Both the position numbers and the translations under genes were made by a program. The notes beneath the pieces are model-generated. The model saw nothing but the letters and a program-made list of their open reading frames with translations, was not told the DNA's origin and did no database searches. From Muricoccus harenae (GTDB lineage Bacteria > Pseudomonadota > Alphaproteobacteria > Acetobacterales > Acetobacteraceae): a stretch of DNA of 64,000 nt. The stretch covers positions 1 through 64,000 of the forward strand of contig NZ_WWDL01000015.1 of the NCBI RefSeq assembly GCF_009848505.1, written 5' to 3'. Shown here piece after piece: positions 34,106-41,983 of the stretch (positions are counted from its first letter, which is position 1; the number at the start of each line of letters is the position of its first letter).

Positions 34106-34708
34106 TCAGTCCTCCTCCGGCGGGATACGCCCGGCGCCGCCGGCCGCAATGTCGCGCGCAGCGGCGAGGAATCGGGGGAAGCGCTGCTCGGCACGCTCCG
34201 GCCGGCGGCGGACGGCGGCGATCACCACGCCACCGGCGATTGCCACGCCTGTCATATGGGGTCCCGGCGGTACAAGCGGCTGTCCCTCGGGCGCCATGCT
34301 GTCGCCGGACCAGAAGGCGCCGACCGCGGCCCAGGCCTCAGGGCTACGAAAGCCGGTGCGCTGGGCCGCGGCCATGGCGGCGCGGCGGATCGCATCCTCC
34401 GGTTTGCGCACCCAGGCCTCCGCGGCGAGCAGCGCCGCTGTATCCGCCGCCGGAAGCGCCGGATCTGGCACGGCGCGGGCACACATGCAGCACCACCACA
34501 CCGCCTCGCGCCGGGGCAGCGCATGGGCGGCCAGTCGCATCGCCTCCGGCATGTCGCCATGCGCCGCCAGCCGGTCCAGCCCCGCCGCGGCATCAACGGC
34601 ACCCTCGAGCAGCGCCAGATGCGCAGCCGTCAGCTCCAGCCGTGGCAGGAGCGGCCCGAGGGGAATGGCGAGCTTAGGAAGCCCGGGAATGGTGGTAGGA
34701 TCGCTCAT
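34106..34708 (-). CDS. uncharacterised T6SS-linked protein between vgrG and paar
   Basis: This 200-residue protein overlaps the vgrG stop by one base (TGATG) and abuts paar, so all three are one translational unit. It is predicted mostly helical and soluble: PEAMRLAAHALPRREAVWW, CCMCARAVPDPALPAADTAA and DAIRRAAMAAAQRTGFRSPE. A hydrophobic VAIAGGVVIAAV lies near 154-165. The WWCCMCARA stretch, with three cysteines, stands out. I do not recognise it as a known toxin. Position between spike genes suggests a loading adaptor for cargo or a PAAR-VgrG assembly factor, as DUF-type adaptors often lie there. No signal peptide. Confidence 0.75.
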   Translation of the reverse strand: MSDPTTIPGLPKLAIPLGPLLPRLELTAAHLALLEGAVDAAAGLDRLAAHGDMPEAMRLAAHALPRREAVWWCCMCARAVPDPALPAADTAALLAAEAWVRKPEDAIRRAAMAAAQRTGFRSPEAWAAVGAFWSGDSMAPEGQPLVPPGPHMTGVAIAGGVVIAAVRRRPERAEQRFPRFLAAARDIAAGGAGRIPPEED

Positions 34709-36633
34709 CAGTTGATCTGCACGATGCCGCCTTTGACGACGACCATCGCGCTGCCCTTCTCCTCCAGCATCAGCGTGTCGATCTGAACCGATAGCTTGGC
34801 CTTGAGCGTGATGGTCGGTGCGTCAATCGTGACCCCCACCGGGTCGATGGTGATCGTGCTTTGGCCCACCTTCAAGGTAATCGACTGCTTGGCCTCAATC
34901 GAAATGGCACCGAGCGCGGCCTCTGTGGCGATATTGCCCATCTTGACGGTGGTGGACTGGTTGCCCTTGCTGATCTCGGTGTCCTGGTTCCCAGTGCTGA
35001 CCGTGACCGTCTGGTTGCCCTTGCTGACCGTGGTGGACATGTCGCCCTTTTCAACCGTCAGCGTCTCGTTGTTCTGGACCGTCGTGGTGCGGTCGTTCTT
35101 CACCAGACCCTTCATGTCCTTCTCGGCCTGGTACTCGAGAAGCTCCTTGCCCTTGCTGTCCTCGAACATGAGCATGTTAAAGTTGTCGGCCCCGCCTCCC
35201 TTGGAGGAGCGGGTGCGGTAGCCAGTGCGGGTCTTGTTGTCGGGCAGCGAGAAGAGCGGTGGGAAGCTCTGGCCGAAAAGGCTGCCGATCACGACGGGCC
35301 GGTCCGGATCCCCTTCCAAATAGGCCACCAGCACCTGGTCGCCGACGCGCGGCAAATACCAATGCCCACCCCACGGCCCGGCTGTGGTCTGGGCAACGCG
35401 CACCCAACAGGACGACAGGTCATCCCTCGCGCCCTTCCGATCCCAGGGGAAAAGCACCTTGATGCGGCCGTGCTCGTCGCAATGGATTTCCTCGCCCTTG
35501 GGGCCGGTCACCACAGCGTATTGCACGCCCGCCATTACCGGGCGCGGATGTGGCGCGAGGGGACGCCAGGACCGATCCGCCGGGATCACGGCCAGGCTGT
35601 TCGCATAGGACGCGTCGCCGCCCGCATCGAGATGGGTTTCGTCATGGGCGCTGTGCAGCACCTCGGTGACGAGCCAGGTCTCGGCCTCGGCGTAAAGACC
35701 AGCCTTCACGCGCAACCGCCCGCCGGCGAAGACGGTGGGGTCGCGACCGGCTGCCGACACGCCCTCCGCATGGGATTCGGCGCCCTCCATCAGCAGCTTG
35801 GCAGGGTCCGCGCCCGGGCGCACCGTCTGGCCGCCTGGCCAGCGGAACACTTCCATGTTGCTGGCATGGCTGGAATGCACGACCGTGCTGGCGCTGGACT
35901 GCTTGCTCGGGTCGCGCACCAGGTTGTCGTGGTCCAGCGTGGCGACGCTGCCGATGGGTAGGCTCGAAACCGGCTCCCAGCGCGACAATGCGCCGATCCG
36001 GTCGTCATCACGCCGCACCACCTGGGGCTCGCCCGGAATCAGCGGATACCCCGCATTCGCCCCTTCGACATGGAGGGTGTGCGAGCCCTCCTCATGACGG
36101 AAGTAGTGGCCCCAGCCATGCTCCTCCATCAGCCGCGTCGCGAAGTCGAGGTCCGTCTCGTTGAACTGGGTGCAGTATTCGCGCGGCGGCGTGTCCGTTT
36201 CCGTGCCGAAGCTGATGGGACCAGCATCGGCCTCCTGCACCAGGGTGCTGATGATGTCCTTGGCGCTCTTGTTCTGGAAAATGCGGCAGTCCATCGTCCG
36301 GGCGAGGTGCCGCAGACGGGGGCCGGCCTCCAGCCGATAGGTCGTATAGCCGCGCACATCCTCACCGATGCGGCGGAAGCTCACGACGATGCCGTGGAAA
36401 TGTCGGGGGCTGGTATACTGGTAGGTAACCGAGCAGGTGACCGCCTTGCCGACGATCTCCTCGGGATCGATAGCCGATTCCCTGGAAAGGACCTCCGCCT
36501 CGATAACAAAGAGGCGGCCAATCGCCTCGCGCACCGACAGCCGGCGCAGAATCAGGACATCGGCGCCGAGCGGCGACGCGATCCGCAGCAGGCGTGTCGC
36601 CTGGGAGATGCTGTCGGCTTCGCTCAAACGCAC
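34708..36633 (-). CDS. vgrG: type VI secretion system spike protein VgrG (TssI)
   Basis: This 641-residue protein has the gp27-like part at about 10-370, with the conserved EYCTQFNETDLDFATRLMEE and GWGHYFRHEEGSHTL. The gp5 OB-fold follows around 380-480 (VTGPKGEEIHCDEHGRIKV, CWVRVAQTTAGPWGG and VGDQVLVAYLEGDPDRP). The needle begins near 500. Residues about 530-580 carry short repeats of the type SKGNQT/STGNQD/SKGNQS, expected to make a triple-stranded beta-helix. The tail ends without an added enzymatic domain. It trimerises as the spike on the Hcp tube. A strong hairpin separates it from hcp upstream. Confidence 0.96.
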   Translation of the reverse strand: MRLSEADSISQATRLLRIASPLGADVLILRRLSVREAIGRLFVIEAEVLSRESAIDPEEIVGKAVTCSVTYQYTSPRHFHGIVVSFRRIGEDVRGYTTYRLEAGPRLRHLARTMDCRIFQNKSAKDIISTLVQEADAGPISFGTETDTPPREYCTQFNETDLDFATRLMEEHGWGHYFRHEEGSHTLHVEGANAGYPLIPGEPQVVRRDDDRIGALSRWEPVSSLPIGSVATLDHDNLVRDPSKQSSASTVVHSSHASNMEVFRWPGGQTVRPGADPAKLLMEGAESHAEGVSAAGRDPTVFAGGRLRVKAGLYAEAETWLVTEVLHSAHDETHLDAGGDASYANSLAVIPADRSWRPLAPHPRPVMAGVQYAVVTGPKGEEIHCDEHGRIKVLFPWDRKGARDDLSSCWVRVAQTTAGPWGGHWYLPRVGDQVLVAYLEGDPDRPVVIGSLFGQSFPPLFSLPDNKTRTGYRTRSSKGGGADNFNMLMFEDSKGKELLEYQAEKDMKGLVKNDRTTTVQNNETLTVEKGDMSTTVSKGNQTVTVSTGNQDTEISKGNQSTTVKMGNIATEAALGAISIEAKQSITLKVGQSTITIDPVGVTIDAPTITLKAKLSVQIDTLMLEEKGSAMVVVKGGIVQIN

Positions 36634-36652
36634 AATTCCTTCCCGGCCAGGC

Positions 36653-36681
36653 CTGGCTCCGCCGCGGCGCGGCGGAGCCAG
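36653..36681 (-). terminator. hairpin between hcp and vgrG
   Basis: CTGGCTCCGCCGCG (36653-36666) is fully complementary to CGCGGCGGAGCCAG (36668-36681) around a single base, giving an 11-12-bp stem with a tiny loop. It lies 11 bases after the hcp stop and 20 bases before the vgrG start. Without a T-run it may act as a partial terminator or as a 3' stabiliser of hcp mRNA, lowering vgrG relative to hcp. Confidence 0.7.
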
Positions 36682-36691
36682 AGCGTCACGG

Positions 36692-37171
36692 TCAGCCCGA
36701 CTTCGCGGTGCTGAGGTCGTAGATTACGTTGCCGACGTTCTTCGAAGTGAACTTGTCGTCGATCGCCCAATAAGAGCTGTCGAACTTTGTGAAGTTGATG
36801 CTGAAGGAAACCGACGGGCGGTCGCCGCCACTGGACAGGCTGTAGCCGCTGATCAAGGCGTTGGTCAGCACATACTTCTGGAAGGCGACATGGCTGCCGG
36901 CATTGTCGGTCTGGGTCAGCTCGACCTTGACGGTCACGGCCTTCCCGCCGACGGCTTCCTTCAGCAACGGCACGTCCGCGGAGTCCAGGGACTTCGTGAA
37001 GGTCATCTCGCTGACGGACGGGGCCGAGGCCTCGCGCTTGGAGCCACCACCCACACCACTGCTAATGCCGCGGCCGACGCCCCACTGGTACGAGCTGCAC
37101 TCGATCCAGTCCTTGTAGCCTTCCGCGGTGGCCTCACCCTTGAAGTCACCGTACTTCACGAAGATCGCCAT
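36692..37171 (-). CDS. hcp: type VI secretion system tube protein Hcp (TssD)
   Basis: This 159-residue protein begins MAIFVKYGDFKGEATAEGYK, followed by DWIECSSYQWGVGRGIS and SEMTFTKSLDSADVPLLKEA, all typical of Hcp. The beta-barrel folds into hexameric rings that stack into the expelled inner tube. GAGGGA precedes the ATG at good spacing. Codon use is strongly biased towards preferred GC-ending codons, consistent with high expression. The gene lies between clpV upstream and vgrG downstream on the minus strand; the flanking hairpins suggest its transcript level is set separately. Confidence 0.97.
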   Translation of the reverse strand: MAIFVKYGDFKGEATAEGYKDWIECSSYQWGVGRGISSGVGGGSKREASAPSVSEMTFTKSLDSADVPLLKEAVGGKAVTVKVELTQTDNAGSHVAFQKYVLTNALISGYSLSSGGDRPSVSFSINFTKFDSSYWAIDDKFTSKNVGNVIYDLSTAKSG

Positions 37172-37202
37172 GTCTCAAATTCCCTCACGCCGCTGTTTGG
37201 AT

Positions 37203-37214
37203 GGCCCGCGGGCC
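37203..37214. repeat. GC-rich palindrome in the clpV-hcp gap
   Basis: GGCCCGCGGGCC is a perfect 12-bp palindrome in the 83-base gap between the clpV stop and the hcp start. Next to it GGCCGC...GCGGCC can form a second small hairpin on the minus strand. It may terminate or attenuate clpV transcripts or protect the 5' end of hcp mRNA. No T-run is present. Confidence 0.45.
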
Positions 37215-37254
37215 GCTGCGGCGGCGGCCAGGGGGCGGGAAGTCACGCCCGGCA

Positions 37255-39897
37255 TCAGCCGAGCGCGTAGGTGAAGCCCCCCTCTGCCCCGAGGCCCACA
37301 TGGATGGAGCCCACCTGCCCGCCGTCGGCCAACCGTTCCAGCACCAGGGCGGAGAGTTCGGGCAGGAGCGTGCGGTTCAGGATGGTCTCGATGTTGCGCG
37401 CGCCGCTTTCGGATTCCTGGCAACGGGCGACGATGGCGTCGAGCACTTCGGGCGCTGCCTCGAAGCTGGCGCCGTAGCTTTCGCGCACGCGGCGGCCGAT
37501 TCGCTTCATGTTCAGCCCGACGATCTGCCGGAGCGTGTCATCCGCCAGCGGATAATAGATCACCACATTGCAGCGGCCGAGAAAGGCGGGCTTGAAGGAT
37601 TTCAGCAGGTCGGGCCGCAGCGCCTCAGCCAGCTGCTCGGGCTCCGGCGCCGTTTCGGGATCGGCGCAGAGCTTGGCAATGGTGTCGGTGCCCGCATTGC
37701 TGGTCATGATGATGACGGAGTTGCGGAAGTCGATGTCCCGCCCCTCCCCGTCCTTCATGTTGCCCTTGTCGAACACGTTGTAGAACACGTCCTGCACGCC
37801 GGGGTGGGCCTTCTCCATCTCGTCCAGCAGGATCACGGAATAGGGCCGGCGCCGCACCGCCTCAGTGAGCACGCCGCCCTCGCCATAGCCGACATAGCCG
37901 GGGGGCGAGCCCATCAGGAGCGAGACCTTATGCTCCTCCTTGAACTCGCTCATGTTGATCGTCGTCAGGTTCTGCTCGCCGCCATAGAGCAGGTCGGCCA
38001 CGGCCAGCGCTGTCTCGGTCTTGCCGACGCCCGAAGTGCCGGCGAAGAGGAACACGCCGATCGGCTTGCGCGGATCGGCGAGGCCGGCGCGGGAGACGCG
38101 GATCGCCTGGGCGATCGCCTCAAGCGCATGCGACTGGCCGATGACGCGTTCCTTAAGCTTCTCCTTAAGGTTCAGGACCGTGCCGATCTCGTCGGAAACC
38201 ATCCGGCCCACAGGAATCCCGGTCCAGGTCTCGACCACCTCGGCGACCGCCACGCCATCCACCACCGGATGCACCAGTGGGTTTTCGCCCTGCAGGGTCT
38301 TCAGCTCCGAGGAGGCCGTCGCCAGCTCAGCGCGGCTCGCCGCGACATCCGCACCTTCCTCGCTCGATTCGAGCGCGTGCCGCAGCGCAAGCAGCTTCTC
38401 GACCAGCCCCTTCTCGGAGGTCCAGCGCCCCTCAAGCGCGGCGAGGTCCGCCGCGTTCTGCGCCGCCTCATCCTCCAGCGCGGTCCGCCGCGTGGTGTGG
38501 TCCTGCCCGGTCGCTTCCTCGCGCCTGAGCGCAGCCAGCTCGGTCTCGATCAGCGCCTTCCGGCGCTGCTTGTCCTCGATGGCTGCCGGGATCGCTGCCT
38601 GGCTCATGCCGACGCGGGCGCAGGCGGTATCGAGCAGCGAAACGCCCTTATCGGGCAATTGCCGTGCCGGAATGTAGCGGGCGGAAAGCCGCACCGCCTC
38701 CTCCACCGCGCTGTCCAGGATGCGGACGTTGTGGTGCTTCTCCAGCACCGGCACGAGCCCGCGTAGCATTGCCTGGGCCAGCGGCACCGAGGGCTCCTCC
38801 ACCTTCACCACCTGGAAGCGGCGGGTGAGGGCGGCGTCCTTCTCAAAATAGCGCTTATACTCGGCCCAGGTCGTGGCGGCGATGCATCGCAGCTCACCGC
38901 GCGCAAGGGCCGGCTTCAGCAGATTGGCGGCGTCGTTCTGCCCGGCGGTGCCGCCGGCACCGATGAGCTGATGCGCTTCGTCGATGAACAGCAGCACGGG
39001 CGTGGGGGAGGACTTCACCCCGTCGATTACGCCGCGCAGCCGGTTCTCGAACTCGCCCTTCACGCCGGCGCCCGCCTGCAGCAGGCCGAGGTCGAGCGAC
39101 AGCAGGTGCACGTTCTTCAGTGCCTCCGGCACGTCGCCCGCGGCGATGCGGAGCGCCAGCCCCTCCACCACCGCCGTCTTGCCGACGCCAGCCTCGCCCG
39201 TGAGAATCGGGTTGTTCTGCCGGCGGCGGGTCAGGATGTCGACCATCTGCCGGATCTCGGAATCGCGACCGAGAATCGGGTCGATCTTGCCGGACTTGGC
39301 CTGGGCCGTGAGGTCTGCGCAGAACTGCTCCAGCGGCCCGCCGCCCTGCCCGCCAGGCGCCGCGCCGCCAGTGCCGCCGCCGCTGCTCGGGGCCGTGGCC
39401 TCGGCACCAGCCTGGGCAGCCTCCTCGCTCTCGGCGGCGATTTGGGCGAGGTCCTTGCGGACCGCCGATTCGGGAATAGCGGCAAGGCTCGGCGCGCTGT
39501 CGCGCAGGCTACGCACGAGGCTTTCGTCACCGAGTAGCGCGGCCAGCATATGGCCGGAGCGGATGCGCCCGCTATTCCCTTCCAGCGAGGCGATCAGCCA
39601 GGCTTCGCGCAACCAGGTGACAAGATCGGGGGAGAGGGACGGCGCGCGCCCATTGCCGGTCTTGAGGCGGTCAAGCGCGCGCGTCAGCTCGGCGGCCGCC
39701 CGGCCCGGATCGGTGTTGACATGACGCAGGACCGCCGAGACATCGCTGCCGGGGCTCTCGACGAGCTTCAGCAGAACATGCTCGATTTCCACGTTGTAAT
39801 TGGTACGGGAAACTGTGAGGCCCAACGCAGCCTCGAACTGGCGCCGCGCCAGTCCCGTGAGCCGGGCGACAAGCGCCTTGAGGTCAATTGCCACCAC
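37255..39897 (-). CDS. clpV: type VI secretion system ATPase ClpV (TssH)
   Basis: This 880-residue protein is assigned the first of two adjacent GTG codons (39897/39894), with GGAG ten bases upstream; the family begins AIDLKALVARLTGLARRQFE exactly here, so the open frame further upstream is not used. A Clp_N domain covers 1-150. AAA-1 has Walker A GEAGVGKT (about 233-240). A coiled-coil middle region (about 400-520) precedes AAA-2 with GTSGVGKT (about 619-626), and a ClpB_D2 C-terminus follows. This hexameric AAA+ unfoldase recycles contracted TssB/TssC sheath after firing. Both ATP sites look intact. It is transcribed divergently from tssA. Confidence 0.96.
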   Translation of the reverse strand: MVAIDLKALVARLTGLARRQFEAALGLTVSRTNYNVEIEHVLLKLVESPGSDVSAVLRHVNTDPGRAAAELTRALDRLKTGNGRAPSLSPDLVTWLREAWLIASLEGNSGRIRSGHMLAALLGDESLVRSLRDSAPSLAAIPESAVRKDLAQIAAESEEAAQAGAEATAPSSGGGTGGAAPGGQGGGPLEQFCADLTAQAKSGKIDPILGRDSEIRQMVDILTRRRQNNPILTGEAGVGKTAVVEGLALRIAAGDVPEALKNVHLLSLDLGLLQAGAGVKGEFENRLRGVIDGVKSSPTPVLLFIDEAHQLIGAGGTAGQNDAANLLKPALARGELRCIAATTWAEYKRYFEKDAALTRRFQVVKVEEPSVPLAQAMLRGLVPVLEKHHNVRILDSAVEEAVRLSARYIPARQLPDKGVSLLDTACARVGMSQAAIPAAIEDKQRRKALIETELAALRREEATGQDHTTRRTALEDEAAQNAADLAALEGRWTSEKGLVEKLLALRHALESSEEGADVAASRAELATASSELKTLQGENPLVHPVVDGVAVAEVVETWTGIPVGRMVSDEIGTVLNLKEKLKERVIGQSHALEAIAQAIRVSRAGLADPRKPIGVFLFAGTSGVGKTETALAVADLLYGGEQNLTTINMSEFKEEHKVSLLMGSPPGYVGYGEGGVLTEAVRRRPYSVILLDEMEKAHPGVQDVFYNVFDKGNMKDGEGRDIDFRNSVIIMTSNAGTDTIAKLCADPETAPEPEQLAEALRPDLLKSFKPAFLGRCNVVIYYPLADDTLRQIVGLNMKRIGRRVRESYGASFEAAPEVLDAIVARCQESESGARNIETILNRTLLPELSALVLERLADGGQVGSIHVGLGAEGGFTYALG

Positions 39898-40220
39898 TGT
39901 CGCGGATCTCCGTTCCCCCGCCGGACCGCGCCTGCACGAGGCGTCGGAGTCCGAATCTGCGGCGGGCGGAGGGTATGTGGATGATGCGCAAATGCACAAC
40001 CGCCTTTCTGAGGATCCGTAACGATTTCCCCAGTTTTTATCTCTTTTTCGTCTAACAGAATAACTTATGACCTCGATTCGGGCTAACTCGACGTAGGTGA
40101 GATCACTTCGGCAATTTTCGACGAAGATTCCACTTACCTCACCGGCGCGTGATTCTTCCGGGTTGCAGAACGAAGCGGTCGCTTCTAGCCTCGCGACGCA
40201 CCTCATAACAGGACAGGCGA
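39898..40220. promoter_or_regulatory. divergent clpV / tssA promoter region
   Basis: This 323-base intergenic region lies between the clpV start (leftward) and the tssA start (rightward). It contains the most AT-rich stretch of the T6SS locus (about 40022-40075, with TTTTTATCTCTTTTTC and AATAACTTATGA), as expected for two divergent promoters. A palindrome GAAGCGGTCGCTTC lies at 40172-40185, 36 bases before the tssA ATG, and could be an operator. Shorter inverted pairs (GGTGAG near 40094-40105 with CTCACC near 40136-40143) flank the middle. I could not assign a sigma-54 GG-N10-GC pair with confidence. Confidence 0.6.
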
Positions 40221-41327
40221 ATGGCGGAGGACGTGCTCGATCTCTCGGCGCTTCTCGCCGCGCCTGCCAATGGCGTGGACCCGCGAGAGGACCCTTCCGC
40301 CGTCTCTCCCTATCGCCGGATGAAGGACTCGCGCACGGAAGCGCGGGACGAGGAACGTGCGCGGGATGCCGAGGGCGAGGAAGACGCACCCGTCGCCGAT
40401 GGCTGGCGGCTCGTGCGGCGGCTGGGTGAGGAAATGCTCACCTCCGGCACGCGCGATTTCGAGGTGGGCGCATGGCTGACCGAGGCTCTCGTGCGGCAGC
40501 ACGGCTTGGCCGGCCTCATCTCGGGCGTCCGCCTGCTCACCACGCTTCTCCAGACCGCATGGGACGAAGGATTCCCCGCTCCGGACACGGACGGAATCGA
40601 GGATCGCGGCATCATCCTCGGCGGGCTGTCCGGCGCCTCGGGCGACGGCACAATCCTGCAGCCCTTGCGGCGCCTGCCGCTGTTCCGGCGCACTGACAAC
40701 ACCCCCCTTCCCCTCTACCGCTACGAACAGGCGGAAGAGGTGGCCGGCCGCGCCGATCCGGAATACCGCGAGCGCCGCTATGCCGCAGGCGTGCCGGAGC
40801 TGACGGTGCTCGAAGCCGAGGCCAGCACCGCGCGGCCTGCGCTTCGCGCCCTCTCCGCCGATGTGGCCGAAGCCCTGGAAACCTGGCGCAGCTTCGACGC
40901 CGCGCTGATGGAGCGCTTCGCCAGTTACGGGGAGGTCCCCACCTCTCGCCTGTCTCGCCTGCTCGAGCGCCTGCAGGAAGTGGTGGACAAGCTGGCCGGT
41001 CCCGCCCCGGCCGCTTCAGCTGCCGAGACGGCCGAAGAGGACGCGGTACCAGGCACGGCGGCACCGGGGCGGTCCGGCGGATCTGGCCTCGGTGACCCGA
41101 ATGCCAGCATCGCCAATCGCGAGGCCGCCTTGGCGACGCTGGAGCGCCTCGCAGACTTCTTCGAGAAGACCGAACCGCACTCGCCCCTGGCCTATACGCT
41201 GCGCGATGCGGCACGGCGTGGGCGCATGACCCTGCCCGAACTTCTGGCCGAGGTCCTGCCCGACGAAACATCCCGGACGGCCATGCTGTCTTCCCTGGGC
41301 ATCCGCCCGCCGCAGCCGGAATATTGA
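40221..41327 (+). CDS. tssA: type VI secretion system protein TssA (ImpA)
   Basis: This 368-residue protein starts at the ATG at 40221, with ACAGGACAGGCGA before it. The ImpA_N domain has DPREDPSAVSPYRRMKDSR, GTRDFEVGAWLTEALVRQHG and GLISGVRLLTTLLQTAWDEG. A C-terminal block with ANREAALATLERLADFFEKT and EPHSPLAYTLRDAARRGRM is typical of the short TssA class. TssA initiates and caps sheath/tube polymerisation from the baseplate. It heads the rightward sheath-baseplate operon opposite clpV. A 145-base gap with a possible promoter precedes tssB. Confidence 0.93.
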   Translation: MAEDVLDLSALLAAPANGVDPREDPSAVSPYRRMKDSRTEARDEERARDAEGEEDAPVADGWRLVRRLGEEMLTSGTRDFEVGAWLTEALVRQHGLAGLISGVRLLTTLLQTAWDEGFPAPDTDGIEDRGIILGGLSGASGDGTILQPLRRLPLFRRTDNTPLPLYRYEQAEEVAGRADPEYRERRYAAGVPELTVLEAEASTARPALRALSADVAEALETWRSFDAALMERFASYGEVPTSRLSRLLERLQEVVDKLAGPAPAASAAETAEEDAVPGTAAPGRSGGSGLGDPNASIANREAALATLERLADFFEKTEPHSPLAYTLRDAARRGRMTLPELLAEVLPDETSRTAMLSSLGIRPPQPEY

Positions 41328-41342
41328 GGGGGCGCAATGTCG

Positions 41343-41411
41343 TTGACGACTTGTTTACCCGACCTCTACCTTGTTTCCGTTGGACCCGTGCGACACGGCG
41401 TGATTTCGCAC
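41343..41411 (+). promoter_or_regulatory. possible promoter/operator in the tssA-tssB gap
   Basis: TTGACG (41343-41348) is followed 18 bases later by TACCTT (41367-41372), a weak -10 match, in a stretch richer in T than its surroundings. Just downstream, GTGCGA (41388-41393) and TCGCAC (41406-41411) form an inverted repeat with a 12-base spacer. Together they could be an internal promoter with an operator that lets tssB-tssC be expressed above tssA. Evidence is positional and by motif only. Confidence 0.25.
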
Positions 41412-41472
41412 GCGTCGCGGTACCGTCATCCGACTTCAGGCAGCCATGCCTGCCACTCTGGGGGAATTCCGC

Positions 41473-41979
41473 ATGTCCGGCGTTCATGACAAGCTCAACC
41501 GCGTGCGCAAGCCGCGCGTGCACATCTCCTACGAGGTCGAGACGGAAGGCGCCGCCATCCAACGTGAGCTGCCCTTCGTCGTCGGCGTCATGGGCGACTT
41601 CGCGGGCGACCCGTCCGAGCCGCTGAAGCCGCTGGCGGACCGCAAGTTCACCCAGATCGACCGAGACAACTTCAACGACGTCATGGCACGCATCGCACCG
41701 GGCCTGAACCTGAAGGTGAAGAACACCTTCGCCGGCGATGACAGCGAGATGGCGGTGAATCTGAAGTTCCGCTCGCTTGAGGATTTCGAGCCCTCGCGCG
41801 TGGCCGAGCAGGTGCCGGCGCTGAAGGCGATGCTCGAGACGCGGGCGAAGTTGCGAGACCTTATGAGCAAGGCGGACATGTCCGAGGAGCTTGAAGGCCT
41901 GCTGGAGCAGGTGCTGCAGGACAAGGACAAGCTGAAGTCGCTGTCCGACGAGCTCGGCCTCGACAAGAAGGAGGGCTGA
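41473..41979 (+). CDS. tssB: type VI secretion system contractile sheath small subunit TssB
   Basis: This 168-residue protein uses the ATG at 41473, seven bases after GGGGGAA; an in-frame ATG at 41446 lacks such a site. It begins [20 protein letters not shown], with [15 protein letters not shown], the family hallmark, and [20 protein letters not shown]. The end is a charged helix with [13 protein letters not shown]. TssB pairs with TssC to form the cogwheel sheath around the Hcp tube that contracts on firing. It is four bases from tssC. The length is normal. Confidence 0.96.
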   Translation: MSGVHDKLNRVRKPRVHISYEVETEGAAIQRELPFVVGVMGDFAGDPSEPLKPLADRKFTQIDRDNFNDVMARIAPGLNLKVKNTFAGDDSEMAVNLKFRSLEDFEPSRVAEQVPALKAMLETRAKLRDLMSKADMSEELEGLLEQVLQDKDKLKSLSDELGLDKKEG

Positions 41980-41983
41980 GATC

